This document shows, piece after piece, positions 22,456-32,386 of a DNA stretch of 64,000 bases. Both the position numbers and the translations under genes were made by a program. Every line of letters begins with the position of its first letter. Position 1 is the stretch's first letter. This DNA is from Lolium rigidum. Lineage: Eukaryota > Streptophyta > Magnoliopsida > Poales > Poaceae. Location: positions 341,943,484 to 342,007,483 of the forward strand of contig NC_061508.1 in NCBI RefSeq assembly GCF_022539505.1, written 5' to 3'. The notes beneath the pieces are model-generated. The model did no database searches, was not told the origin of the DNA, and saw only the letters and a program-made list of their open reading frames with translations.

Positions 22456-23876
22456 ATGTCATCGTGTGTGATATGCATTCCGCACAAGTATAAGGATGCT
22501 GTGATATTTCTGTCAATCATGTATACGAACAGGCACGGTTAACAGTTCTCTTTTTTTCTTTTTGAAAAAAAGTGGCCAAGGAGATAGACTGTTGGCCAAG
22601 TCCTTTTATTTTTTCTCCAGTCAATGTAAGAACTTTAAATTTAATCATTCAAAAAAGCATGCATGTTATTTCTTTTGTATTACTCATTGAGAACACTTTG
22701 TCCCATGGAGGAAAAAAATACTTTTACTATTAAAATTCTTTAAGACCAGTAGCAACGTATGGGTATATTTTTCTTAGCTTCTTGTTCGTCCTTTTTATTG
22801 CCCCTGAATTTCTATTTAATTTTTTTTGACAACTTTATCGTAGAGAAATCCCTTATGATGTGATTTTATAAATTAATGGACATTGCTCAAAGAGACTCGC
22901 TCAGAGCCTAGAGATACATCTAGGGGGATTTCTATCCAAATTATAACTGTTACCACAGCGTAAGTAAAAAATAAAGGTTCGTCCGTCCGTATTTGTCCAC
23001 ATGGTTGTTGCTTCCTCAGTGCCACACCACATCCACTACCACCGTCGATGCCACACTGCAGCCGAGCCTTCTGCTCAGCTTGCTGCCTCGGTCACGGTCG
23101 CCTCTCTCATGCGTAGTACGTACAAAAACCTGACATTCTTGATGGTAGAACGATTGCGAAATTATATATGGTCAAGGGTGTTTCACATGAGCATTTGAGT
23201 TTTTGTTTTTCCCGATGCAATGCACGGGCACTTCTACAGACAAGAGTTTGACGGAAGGAGGCAAGGAGTAGTTGAGCTGCGGTACTATTGTGCTAGCAGG
23301 ATCAATTCTCAGCCGAACGAGGCAAGGAATGCTCGAACTTACAGGAAGCCTCTGGCGATTCAACTTAAGAGTTAATTTTGACTGAGCTATAATGCGATCA
23401 GGATGTTTTGGCTTGCTCTGAATTTTTGCAGTTTGTGTATAAAATCAGTGAGTAGATTTTGATGTCAGGAGGCAATACTCGTGTGTATACCGTGTATAAA
23501 ATCGCTGGGTACATGAATGCTGCGCTCAGAGGACAAACTGATGGCATTGGACAGATGTTACTACTCACAAATTAAAAGTTTTTAGTTCAATCTCAGTCTC
23601 ATTGTAGTAGAATTATGTTGTTATTTTTTCTTGATACCGGTTCTAGGAGTAGCATCTCACCATGTCAAGAACGATTTGCTCTATCAAAAAATAATTATCA
23701 AAAAACAACTTGTTGTAGAAAAGAAGATTGTTTCTTTTTTAACCTATGTGTTTTAACCAGTCATAAATTTTGACGATGAGAGAGCAATGAAATAAAGAGA
23801 CACTACATGTACAAGTGTACGACATAGCTAGGATAGGCTTGCATTTTCTCCGTAGCGAAGCACGGACTTTGTCCTA
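22456..23876. other. Helitron interior, 3' part; repeat fragments only
   Basis: Contains two extra Helitron-like 5' subterminal phrases (near 22780 and 22977) and a hairpin-like 3' phrase at 23210-23227. No coding region is supported. Confidence 0.4.
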
Positions 23877-24119
23877 GTACTCTTTAAAAAAAGAATCTAG
23901 GAAAGAAAGGGAAAAGCCACCTCCCGTGTCTTATCTCTCCACCCTTATCCCCACCATGCTTCCCTTTGCGACACGTGATGAATAGGGAGACCACTTCCTA
24001 GAATTTTTTTGGTACCACAACACACCACTTATCGCGTGCGGAACGAGTTGTCTTCTCTTCATAAAGGTCGGTATTTTTGTAACGATTTCAATTAAATAGG
24101 AGCTCCCTCTAGCGCCAAG

Positions 24120-24370
24120 TCGGGTTGGAATGGGCCAGTCTCAGGCTTACGATCCACACGCGCCAGCCCAACCCAATAACCTTTTCACATGAATTTGGTT
24201 CACTCCGCCTATCGTCTCGCGTGCAAGAGAGGTACATCACACTCCTCGTCGTCGATGCCATTCTTCTCCCCGATCGCACCTGCAGCAAAATCTCTTCGAC
24301 CCAGAGCACAATTCTGCTGCTGCTCTACATCGCCTCGCAATTTAATCTAGCATACTGCACCCCCCACCCC
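24120..24370. repeat. Segment duplicated near 47.9-48.25 kb (copy 1)
   Basis: Shared landmarks with 48115-48235 include CTGCAGCAAAATCTCTTCGA versus CTGCAACAAAATCTCTTCGA, and CGCCTCGCAATTTAATCTAG versus CGCCTTGCAATTTAACCTGA. The similarity resumes at 25855-25945 versus 48390-48470. The unit was therefore longer and was later split by insertions at 24385 and 24851. It codes for nothing recognised. Confidence 0.6.
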
Positions 24371-24762
24371 AGAACGCAGGATAAGGCTGGCCATAGTGCT
24401 AGTATCATAGGTAGTATCATACATACTAGGCCCACAAATATGATGATGTGGCATGTAATTAAGGAGGAGAGATAAGGTTAGAGTAACATAGGTGGATACT
24501 GTATCATAGCGCACATTACGAGAAAAGTACATGTCAAATAGATCATGTACATAGATTTACATTGGGATTCTACAAAACAATAAATTTAGAAGTTTATGAT
24601 ACTACTCTATAATACTACCCACTATAGAGATAGTATCATAGACAAGTATCATATGCATGATACTAGTATATGATACTATGCACTATGACCAGCCTAAGGC
24701 ACCACGTGATAAGCGTGGTAACCAACCAAAAATGAAATAAAAAAAAGAACGCAGGATAAGGC
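24371..24762 (+). repeat. Short A-tailed insertion flanked by a 17-bp duplication, later split by a MITE
   Basis: AGAACGCAGGATAAGGC occurs at 24371-24387 and 24746-24762. If the MITE at 24385-24694 and one TAA are removed, the two copies enclose only about 44 bp ending in AATGAAATAAAAAA. That is the form of a severely truncated target-primed (LINE-driven) insertion with a 17-bp target duplication. The MITE then landed in the TAA of the left copy. Confidence 0.6.
24385..24694. mobile_element. Tourist-like MITE (PIF/Harbinger)
   Basis: The ends GGCTGGCCATAGTGC (24385) and GCACTATGACCAGCC (to 24694) are near-perfect inverted repeats flanked by TAA (24382-24384 and 24695-24697). It is 310 bp and non-coding. 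GATACTA/TAGTATCA motifs recur inside and would fold. Its ends resemble those of the coding Harbinger at 43692-46741 (GGCTGCTCATAGTGG), so that family may have mobilised it. Confidence 0.88.
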
Positions 24763-24850
24763 CGAGAGCAAATTAAGACCGATCTACATGCGTGCACGCC
24801 AAAGGGATTACGGCGCCAGCGGCTGATGGTGGTTACAAATATCGTATTGC

Positions 24851-25779
24851 AGATTAATCGAGACTTGATACGAAACGGTTTCTCGCTCCGGGAAAAGGGG
24901 ATCGCACGAGGCGACCCAGGAGGCGAACGGAGGCTCCCTTGCGTGCCGCCGGCGGCGCCGCCGGTTCCCTCTCTCTCCGTCGGCCGCTCCGGCGGCGGGA
25001 GGGAGGGGGAACCTCGGGTCTGTTCGTTTGGCGGGTGCGTGGTAGGGTCAGTGTTGTGGGAGACGCTGCCGAGGCCATTGCGGTGGTGTCGCGTCCGAAT
25101 AAATTCCTCTGGGCTCCGTTCGCGGTCAGGCGAGGCCTCTGCCTTCGTCTAGGAGCTAGCGGGGTGGGGGATCCCCGGTTCTCGTCTAGGTCGTGGGCTA
25201 TGGGGGCTGGAGGTCCATCGGCACCGGCCGGTTGGGTCCTCAGATGGGCGATGGTTCCATGGAGACGAAGACTCTTCTTCCTCCTTGTCGGTATGATTTG
25301 CTGCTGATGTTCTTCTTCTTCCTCTGCGTTGATGCTGGAGGGAGATCCTGGTATGCTCGGGCGGATGGCCCGGCCGCGGTGTTGGACCGGTCGGTTGACT
25401 CGAGTTTCCTTCCCTCCGGAAGGGACACTTTTCGCGGTACTCAAAGCCAAATATGGCGACGGCTGCTGCAGGTGTGTTGGATTGGTGTCCATGCCTTCTC
25501 GGCGCTGGTGTCAAAGAAGGAGGAAGCAGCGTGGTGGCAATTGTACCGTGGTCGAAGATGATGACCTGCTTGCGCTTAGTTGCAGTTTTTTCTGCCGCAG
25601 GGGTCTTCTCTCAAGTTTCTGGGATGGTGACACAGGGCTCCGGAGATCCTTATGGGTTATGGTTGTCTTAGGTGTTTTAGGTATTCTTGGTCCTTTGTGT
25701 TTGTGTTTCTCAGTGCTTGTAAGGGTCTACAATTTTGTATTTTTTTCGTGATATGAATGCAGACAATCTTAAAAAAAAA
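24851..25779 (+). mobile_element. Non-LTR retroposon, non-autonomous, with 10-bp duplication
   Basis: ATCGTATTGC stands before the insertion (24841-24850) and again after its poly(A) (25780-25789). Between them is a 929-bp GC-rich unit ending TTCGTGATATGAATGCAGAC then A-rich, a 3' end typical of LINE-derived elements. No ORF1, endonuclease or reverse transcriptase is present. Several frames are open throughout (for example 24939-25307) but none has a recognisable domain. It is probably a LINE-driven, internally deleted or SINE-like element, or less likely a processed transcript of a host gene. Confidence 0.7.
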
Positions 25780-25789
25780 ATCGTATTGC

Positions 25790-26084
25790 CCAGCTCCGAT
25801 CGGGAGGCAACGTCGTGGTCGCGCCATCGATGTATGCCGATGTGGTCATCATATCCTGCCTCCTCTTGCATGCACATGTTTACCCCACGCCTGAAGCAGA
25901 GAACTAGCTGCACGAATTGATGCATCATGCATGCATGTATGCAATGCCACGCAGGAGTGCAAACGGCCAGCGGTGACGAGCGGTTGTCCAGTGCCTCCGG
26001 CGAGATGCCAGTCATCCCGGCGGCGCCAAGTACTGGACGAGTTTATAATCTCGCTTTTCTGTTGGGTCCTCATATGTTTTGTAA
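25790..26084. other. Unique-looking spacer, partly duplicated at 48.3-48.48 kb
   Basis: The part 25855-25945 matches 48390-48470 loosely (CCTGCCTCC...GCACATG...GCAG...AACTAGCT). Beyond that nothing is recognised. Confidence 0.35.
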
Positions 26085-26161
26085 GAGCATGTCTAACAGG
26101 CCCGTATTTTTTCGCCCCTTAAAACGCGAGTAGAGGGCCCTGTATTCACTTTTCGCCGGCC

Positions 26162-26265
26162 GAAAACTCGGACGAGCTAGCAGACCCCGTATCCCCATCC
26201 GGTAAAACAGAATATTCTGTTTTACGGGGTGGGGATACGGGGTCTGCTAGCTCGTCCGAGTTTTC
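26162..26265. repeat. Near-perfect 104-bp palindrome
   Basis: Two 52-bp arms meet without a spacer at AGAAT/ATTCT (26213/26214). The outer ends are GAAAACTCGGACGAGCTAGC and GCTAGCTCGTCCGAGTTTTC. Only two positions mismatch, near 26198-26202. RNA from either strand would form a long hairpin. It lies 77 bp inside the Harbinger left end and probably arose by inverted duplication of subterminal sequence. Confidence 0.92.
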
Positions 26266-26502
26266 AACCCCTGAAAACAGGGTTTTTTGACAAATTGCAT
26301 ATTAGAACCAACACACCATTCACATAAAATAAATGTTTTACATCACACAATAATCGTCATAATTATTACAATAATGTTTTTCGGAAATGTCAACAAATAT
26401 TCTAATGGAAGAATTAAACAAATAACAAATGTTTCACACATACAACAAATAGGAAATAAATGTTTCACACATACAACAATGGGAAATGAATGTAATAAAT
26501 CA

Positions 26503-27831
26503 TTGGCCATGCAACTGCCAATGGTGATCAATCAAATCTTGGGTGAGCTGGTGATGAGTCTCGGCATTTTCAATGCCTCGATGAGCTGCAAGAAAAGCTT
26601 CAATCCGATCGGGGTTCCTCTCGGGCTGCACTCGGGTGCCAACATTGTCATAGAAACATGGCAAGTTTAAACCTCTTTCATCTTCAATGATCATGTTGTG
26701 AAGAATCACACAACATGTCATGACATCAACAAGAGTTTCCTTGTCCCAAAACCTAGCAGGACCCCGGACAATTGCAAACCTTGCTTGCAAGACACCAAAA
26801 GCTCTCTCAATATCCTTGCGACATGCCTCTTGATTTCTGGTGAAGCAAGCTTCCTTTCTTGTCAAAGCCCTGTCCTTTTTCTCTTTTATGGACTTGACAA
26901 GGGTTGCATAGTTAGGGTAAATACCATCTGTGAGATAGTACCCATGGTGTACTCATTGTTCATAACTTTGTAGTTACAAGGTGGAGCTTCACCCTTAACT
27001 AGTCTTGCAAACAAAGGGGATCTATTCAAGATGTTGATGTCGTTGAGTGTCCCCGGCAATCCAAAAAAGCATGCCAAATCCATAAGTCTTGAGAGGCCAC
27101 AGCTTCAAGAACAATGGTAGCATCACGGCTTTTGCCACAATACATTCCATGCCATGCTTTTGGACAATTTTTCCATGTCCAATGCATGCAATCTAAACTA
27201 CCAAGCATCCCCGGCCACCCCCTCTTTTCATTGATCTCCATGAGCCTTTTTGTATCATCCTCATTTGGAGCTCGGAGATACTTCTCTCCATACAACTTGA
27301 TCACCATCTTTGGCAAACATACGACGCAATCCGTGGTTGTTTGCACACCAATGCGAAGGTACTCATCGGTATAATCTGCTGGTATACCATATGCAATAAC
27401 CCTCATGGCGGCAGAAATTTTTTGATATGGGCTAAATCCCATGACTTGGGCATCATTTCTTCTTTGCTTGAAATAATCGCAATTTGCCTCGCAACTTTGA
27501 TGATTATCTCGAACAAAGACCTACGCATTCGGTACCGTCTACGGAAGAGGCGGGGAGGATAGGTCGGTACCTCGGCAAAATAATCTTGCATCAGCTGTTC
27601 GTGGCCGAGCGCGCGGTTCCGCGGAATGCACATACGCCCCATCACGGATCCTTTCCGCTGATCCAGCAGTTTCATGCGGTCCTCCGTTTGCTTCAAGCCG
27701 AACAGGAGCAGCATCATCTCCGTCTCGTCGTCGTTGAGCAACTCGTCGATATCCGAATCGTCGGAATCCGACGACGACCAATCGGTCGACGTCGCGTCCA
27801 AATCCGCCATGTGCACATCCTCCGAAGCCAT
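26503..27831 (-). pseudogene. PIF/Harbinger DDE transposase (DDE_Tnp_4), frameshifted
   Basis: The protein starts at 27831 (MASEDVHMADLDATSTDWSS) with an acidic leader, then RRRYRMRRSLFEIIIKV. Next come AMRVIAYGIPADYTDEYLRI and GMLGSLDCMHWTWKNCPKAW, containing the first catalytic Asp. It continues with ASQDLWIWHAF, NDINILNRSPLFARLVKGEA, and finally KDIERAFGVLQARFAIVRGP, containing the final catalytic Glu, and HNMIIEDERG. All landmarks of a full transposase are present. The frame breaks near 27490, 27065 and 26945, each consistent with one missing base, one of them in a T-run. The breaks could be real decay or assembly error. Confidence 0.85.
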
Positions 27832-28335
27832 CTACCACGGTGTACCATACATCAGCCCCAAATCCGACCAATTTACCGGCGGCAACGAAGAAGAACGCGG
27901 CGGAATACTCACCGGCGACAAACGGCGGAGAAGACCACGGCGGGAGGGCGGGCGGCGCGCGCGGAGGGACGCGGAACTTCGGCGGGGGTGCGGCGGAGGT
28001 GCGGCGGGCGTCGACGCAGCTCGACGCGGCTCGGCGGACGGCGGAGGGGCGCGGATCTGACGGATTCCGGCGGCGGCGCGCGGGGGGAAATGGGTGGGGG
28101 GAACTGAAATGTCCGCGCGCGCTTTCGGAATTGGGATACTGGTTTCGCCCACTATCCCCGCTCCCACCCCGCACAAGTAGGGGGCGACGACCCACCCCGT
28201 ACTCGAAAACAGCAAAAAACGATGCGGAGGCCATTTTTACGGGGCGTGCTAGACGGCCGGGTAGAGCCGAAACCCTCAAATCGGCGGTTATTATACAGGT
28301 TTGCCCCTTTTACGGGTCTGTTAGACCTGCTCTAA

Positions 28336-28499
28336 GGACCGCCCTGACTATCTATATGAAGTTTGGGCCCATCAAACCACTAATATCACGCGCGTGAGTA
28401 AGCGCAGCCGTCTCCGCCAACGAACCCTAGCTAGCCATACCCCAGCCCCTCCTCCCCGCCGCCGACGCACCTGCATCCGGCGATCTGAGGCAGTCAAGC
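28336..28499 (+). promoter_or_regulatory. Possible promoter/5' UTR of the 28500 gene
   Basis: This short stretch follows the Harbinger element and becomes GC-rich with CCGCCGCCGACGCACC just before the ATG at 28500, as in many grass 5' UTRs. TATCTATATGAAG at 28350 is a weak TATA-like candidate. If real, the Harbinger insertion sits less than 170 bp upstream of the start codon. Confidence 0.3.
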
Positions 28500-29187
28500 A
28501 TGGCAGGCAGCCGACCAGGCGAAACGAACGGCCGTGCCACGGGCTGCACCCTTATTAACATGTTCAAGCCGTTGCCTCACAGTTGTATACGCTTGGCCAT
28601 CGACTACGACTTCAACGCCATGGGCACCGAGTTGGCTAAAATTTCCCATCTCTCGTACGAGGAGAAGCTGGACTTCGTCAGTAAGGTGCGTTCAATTGCT
28701 TCTCTTACCTTTAGTCTAGCTTATGCTTCTTTCGGAATTCAAGCACTGGTTTTTCCGATTCGATCTGACATCGATGGCGAGGGTAGTGGTTACTATTGGG
28801 GGTTCCCTCGTATTAAAGGGGTGGCGATCGAGGGTGTGTTGAAAATTATAATTAACGTACACCCATGTATTATGTATTCAGAATATGGAACAATTCAAGA
28901 AGCCTAATGCCTTTGGAAGATTCCCCAACAAAGGCAAGGCCAAAGCCAAGGAAGAGGAAGAGGAGAGCCATGTTGAGGATGAGAATGAAGAGGAAGAGAA
29001 GAGCCATGTCGAGGATGAGAATGTAGAGGAGGACACGGAGAGTGATTCCGAAGATGACGAGGACGAGATGGATGAGGATGAGTTGATGGTTGATGACACT
29101 AAGCCTGCTACTGATGGACAGCTTCAAGTCCCTCATGAAGGTGAACGAGAATGCAAGAAGCCAAGATATGCACAAGGCTCTTGCTAG
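28500..29187 (+). CDS. Candidate two-exon gene, unknown acidic protein, possibly frameshifted
   Basis: Exon 1 (28500-28685) begins ATGGCAGGC in good context and codes 62 residues ending YEEKLDFVSK at an AAG|GTGCG donor. A 196-bp intron would end TTCAG at 28881. Exon 2 continues in phase with NMEQFKKPNAFGRFPNKGKA, then two copies of ESHVEDEN-like acidic repeat and a Glu/Asp-rich tail. The frame ends at 29187. In another frame the same exon reads MDSFKSLMKVNENARSQDMH and then ALASCQAEDAAFSR up to a CG|GTAATG donor at 29218. That looks more protein-like, so a frameshift near 29110 and further exons are likely. I do not recognise the family. A lysine/acidic low-complexity protein, perhaps nuclear, is inference. 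Confidence 0.45.
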
Positions 29188-29218
29188 TTGCCAGGCTGAG
29201 GATGCCGCATTTAGTCGG

Positions 29219-29425
29219 TAATGCTTTTTGTGTAAACACTTGTGCAGTGTCATGTGACTAAGGTATTAATTCTGTAGTTGCATAGATTCAGTTACATTCA
29301 CTTCTCAATTGCATTAGTGATGCAAATCATATTCATAAACCTCACCTAGGACAAATCGGTTAGGACACGTTGCAAGATAAACTTCTGGTAGTTAACTGAA
29401 ACAACATCTGCAAACGGTAGTACGG
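29219..29425. other. Downstream of the candidate gene; nothing recognised
   Basis: AT-rich sequence that could be intron or 3' UTR of the candidate gene, with no clear splice partner. Confidence 0.3.
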
Positions 29426-30301
29426 TACTCCCTCCGTCCCAGTTCGTAAGGCAAAGTTTTCAAATATCTTGGCCCAAGGTGAATTTTCATTGGCTCTAAA
29501 TTTTCACGTAAAAACATTAACATCGGCGCTGCAATTAATTGGGAAATTAAAAAGAACTTTATTTTCTACCCTTTAACCACACATGGTGCATGCAAAGTAC
29601 TAGAGTGAAATGCATCAGCAGTCCCTAAAGTTACCGGCTATGTCTAAAACAGTCCTTAAACTCAGGATTTGCCTTAATTCAGTCCTCTAACTTGCTCTGA
29701 ATGTTCATCTACAGTCCAAAATACAAAGGTCCACCGTATAATGCTGATGTGGCATGTAATCGGGCACACAGTGACAATTACAAGCTGGTCCACAACCAAC
29801 GCCCATGCCTACAACAACACCTGAGCTGCCTTACGTGTGAGTCCACTTGTCAATGACGGACGAAGAAAAATATAAAACTTATGACACGAGGCAAGATTCG
29901 AACTCACGTCCATGTAGCCCAACAAGCAAACCACCACAAACGAATCCGCTTTGCGTTTCATACGAGGACGCTAATTATCTACTGTACTATCTTTCATTTA
30001 GTTTGACCAACTGCCAGCCTTTTTTTTTTTTTTGAAATGTTGCACGTCTATGAACTTTTTTTTTTTTGCGAATTAAAAGGAGGGATGCAACACGTGCACG
30101 TCTATGAACTAGAATAAATGACTTCCCTCTCGGAAAGATACACCCACTTGACACTTGTTGTCGGTAGTATTTAAATTTGGATTTTGCAATAAATTGGGTG
30201 TTCCTCAATACAATTGTTTTGATTATACAAAAAAATATACATGTGTTTGAGTACCAAGGAAATGGTTATCGGATATAAAATTTTCTTCAATAGTTGAATA
30301 T

Positions 30302-30727
30302 ATGTCAAGGGGCACATTCTATGGGGAGATCCGCGTCGGCGGCGCTCGCCTCACCCTCGGCACCCTCGACACCGTCGAGCAGGCGGTGCGCGCCTATGAC
30401 GCGGCGGCATGGCGCCTCGGGCGTCCCGGCCAACAACTCAATTTCAAGGACTGCGAGCCGCTCGCGGAGGCAGAGTTCTTGATTGGCTTCGACAGCCTCG
30501 TCACAGCCGAGCAACATCGCCGTTGCCAGCAGCTTCAGTGTCACCTCGCCATTGCGCAAGCGGATGAACGCGCCATGAAGGTGACGGGCACCGCCTTCCC
30601 GCGGGATGTCCTCGACGAGCATGCCTTCTATGCGCAGAAGAACGCGGAGCACATGATGGAGAAGGAGGAGGAGCGAATTCGCGCGTGCAAGCTCGGTTCG
30701 TCAAGGCACAGGAAGCTGGCCCGATGA
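30302..30727 (+). pseudogene. AP2/ERF-like domain protein fragment inside the MULE
   Basis: The frame starts MSRGTFYGEIRVGG, then LTLGTLDTVEQAVRAYDAAA and WRLGRPGQQLNF. This follows the AP2/ERF DNA-binding fold: Y-x-E-I strands, then the LGT-DT-E-A-A-AYD-AA helix. The usual WLG is TLG. A Glu/Arg-rich helical tail with AEQHRRCQQLQCHLAIAQAD and ERIRACK follows. Ordinary ERF proteins have a basic N-terminal arm (RGVR) that is missing, so the copy is N-terminally truncated. Similar proteins are common as repeated, transposon-borne genes in Triticeae, to my knowledge. It probably has no function, though the frame is open for 142 codons. Confidence 0.6.
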
Positions 30728-31095
30728 CCATCGACGCAAACGATGAACGTTGGGCGGATTTGGTCTTCACTAAGCCGTCGGAGTCGTTGGGTTCGGACTA
30801 CGACTTCTCCGATTTTTAGATGTACCGTACCCGTTTAATTATCGTTCTTGTTATCCTTTTAAAATATATCTTTATTAGTATATTTAATTCTATTTTTAAT
30901 CATATGTATGCAAAACTTGTTCTTGGGGTTGTATTTTACAACGTCTGGTAAAAGGTTGTTTTCGCGCTGTATTTTTTCAAGCGTCTGGAAAGAAAAAATC
31001 TGAAGACGCGCTCGCGCCTAAATATGTGAAAACGGGCGCTGTATAATTTTTTTAGCACCCCGAAGGTGCGCGTTGAACATGCTCTTAAGCGAACT
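30728..31095. mobile_element. Right end of a Harbinger-like element inside the MULE
   Basis: The sequence ends GGTGCGCGTTGAACATGCTC at 31084 followed by TTA. This resembles the GAGCATGTCTAACAGG terminus of the element at 26085 in reverse. No left end is visible. It may be the truncated carrier of the AP2-like gene. Confidence 0.4.
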
Positions 31096-31579
31096 TTAAC
31101 TTCGTGGCTAACGTGTGTGGTACTGTGAGCTCAAGTGTACGGTTGAGGAACACTGTAGCTTTATTTTTCTTCTTCACCATTGACAAGTGGACCCACACGT
31201 AGGGCAGATTAGATTTTGTTCTGGGCCAGCCTGGAACCCAACTGTGGGCCTGATTCGATGACACGTCAGAGGTATACGCTGGTCTATGTATTTTGGACCG
31301 TAGTTTAACATTTGAAGCAAATTAGAGGACTGCAATGAGGCAAGTCCTGAGTTTGAGGACCGTTTTAGACATAGACAGCAACATCGAGGACTGTTGATGC
31401 ATTTCACTCAAAGTACTAATGAGCCTCGTTTTACACGGTGGGATACGAAAGGAGGAGTCTTTTGCATGCAATAATGAATTAGTTTTACTCCCACATTAAA
31501 TGCAAATGTGCCTAGGAGGTGAGGTATTTTGGGACAAATATTTTTTGGAACTTTGCCTTGCGAACTGGGACAGAGGCAG

Positions 31580-32335
31580 CAGAACACCGGGCTGTCGTAC
31601 ATGGCCAGGCACACCTGCGGGTTTACGGACTAGTTAACGTCGGCGGTCGGGTACCTATGGTGGAACTTGTGGAGGTCAGTAGGGTTGCAGAAGCCGCGCT
31701 ACCATTATCCCGTAAAACGCATGGAACAGTGCAAATTACACTATAGACTTCACTTCCACATCTAACTAAGGACATCTCCAACGAAATGATGACAAAACAA
31801 ATGTTCAAATTATCTGCACTCGTCCGTTTGCGTCGCCTCGCGAACATGAAACTAGCAGTTTTTATCCGCGCGTTCGTTTGCGCCTAGGAGTGCTTCCAAC
31901 GGAGCGACCCATATTGTTTAAGCACACAATATTTTCCATTCAACTAAAAGCATAATATACTAAGAAATAATATACGAGGAAAACCCTAAGCTACTGGCCG
32001 CCTGATGGCCCGGCCCCCTCGTTGCCTCCCTCCTTCCTCATCAACTTCTCCGCCACCCACCGCTCCATCCGTCTTGCGGTCGCCAGAACTCAGTGGACCT
32101 CCGTGTCCTCTAGCAGCCACTACCGCAACGCCTCATTGGCGGTATCCTTGGTCTTATTGAGCGTCTCGAAGGACTCTACTAAAGCCCTCTGCTCCGCCGC
32201 CTTCTCCTTCGAGCCAGGCCCATCGGCAGGGTGCCGGGAAGAGCTTCAGAACCCTCCCAAGCTAGGGTCGGCAATGGCGGCCGTGATGGAATTTTTCGTG
32301 GATGGAGACTCGGGTATTTAGGTTTTTCCTGAGAA
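31580..32335. other. Mixed remnants; one terminus-like phrase at 31777
   Basis: TAAGGACATCTCCAACG at 31767-31783 resembles the start of a TIR transposon, but no matching end follows. A minus-strand open region at 32020-32320 contains RRMERWVAEKLM and looks like the helical tail of a transposon-borne gene. No function can be given. Confidence 0.35.
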
Positions 32336-32381
32336 GGTGAATAAATAGGCGGAAGGGCGAGGTCGGTGGGTGCCCGAGGGG
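32336..32381 (-). repeat. Reversed gypsy LTR remnant, left part
   Basis: AAATAGGCGGAAGGGCGAGG onwards corresponds to the reversed LTR region AAATAGGCGAAGAGTCGGAG at 52765. It resumes at 40663 after the inserted element, so the element at 32387 landed inside this older LTR. Confidence 0.55.
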
Positions 32382-32386
32382 CCACA

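Larger units (their letters stand above)
18181..23877 (+). mobile_element. Helitron-like composite, non-autonomous
   Basis: The 5' end TCTATATCTATACCTATACC follows an A at 18180. The 3' end has a hairpin CCGT-AGCGAAGC-ACGG at 23851-23866, then CTAG at 23874-23877, followed by T. TC...hairpin...CTAG inserted between A and T is the Helitron signature. No Rep/helicase is seen in the 5.7 kb. Internal repeats of the 5' subterminal phrase TTTCTTGTTCGTCCGTC-like occur near 20222, 22780 and 22977. A second 3'-like hairpin, CCCGATGCAATGCACGGG, is at 23210-23227. It therefore looks like several Helitron ends nested or joined, plus a LINE fragment and a CACTA. Confidence 0.55.
26085..28332 (-). mobile_element. 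PIF/Harbinger element with decayed transposase
   Basis: The left end GAGCATGTCTAACAGGCCCG at 26085 and the right end CGGGTCTGTTAGACCTGCTC at 28332 are imperfect inverted repeats flanked by TAA (26082-26084 and 28333-28335). The 2.2-kb element holds a DDE transposase on the minus strand and a GC-rich promoter-side region (27832-28300). It lacks the Myb-like partner gene found in autonomous relatives. A 104-bp palindrome lies just inside the left end. Confidence 0.88.
29603..31409. mobile_element. Mutator-like element (MULE), non-autonomous
   Basis: The 9-bp sequence AAAGTACTA flanks it exactly (29594-29602 and 31410-31418), the hallmark of Mutator transposition. Long inverted ends of more than 90 bp begin GAGTGAAATGCATCAGCAGT at 29603 and end with the complement at 31409; both contain TATGTCTAAAAC and AAACTCAGGA. 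No MURA transposase is present. The interior carries an AP2/ERF-like coding piece and a Harbinger-like terminus near 31085, so it looks like a Pack-MULE or a MULE that received another element. Confidence 0.88.
29428..31579. mobile_element. Stowaway MITE split by a Mutator-like element
   Basis: The left end CTCCCTCCGTCCCAGTTCGT at 29428 follows TA (29426-29427). The right end GCGAACTGGGACAGAGGCAG at 31579 is its complement with a few changes; the right TA has become CA. Without the 1.8-kb MULE the Stowaway would be about 335 bp. The two halves meet at the MULE's AAAGTACTA duplication. Confidence 0.78.

Noticed and set aside
24854..25561. Several 120-212-codon frames in both directions
   Set aside because: They lie inside a retroposon with clear target duplications, compete with each other and match no domain I know.
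30302..30727. Intact ERF transcription factor gene
   Set aside because: The basic N-terminal arm of the AP2 domain and the WLG core are missing, and it lies inside a MULE.
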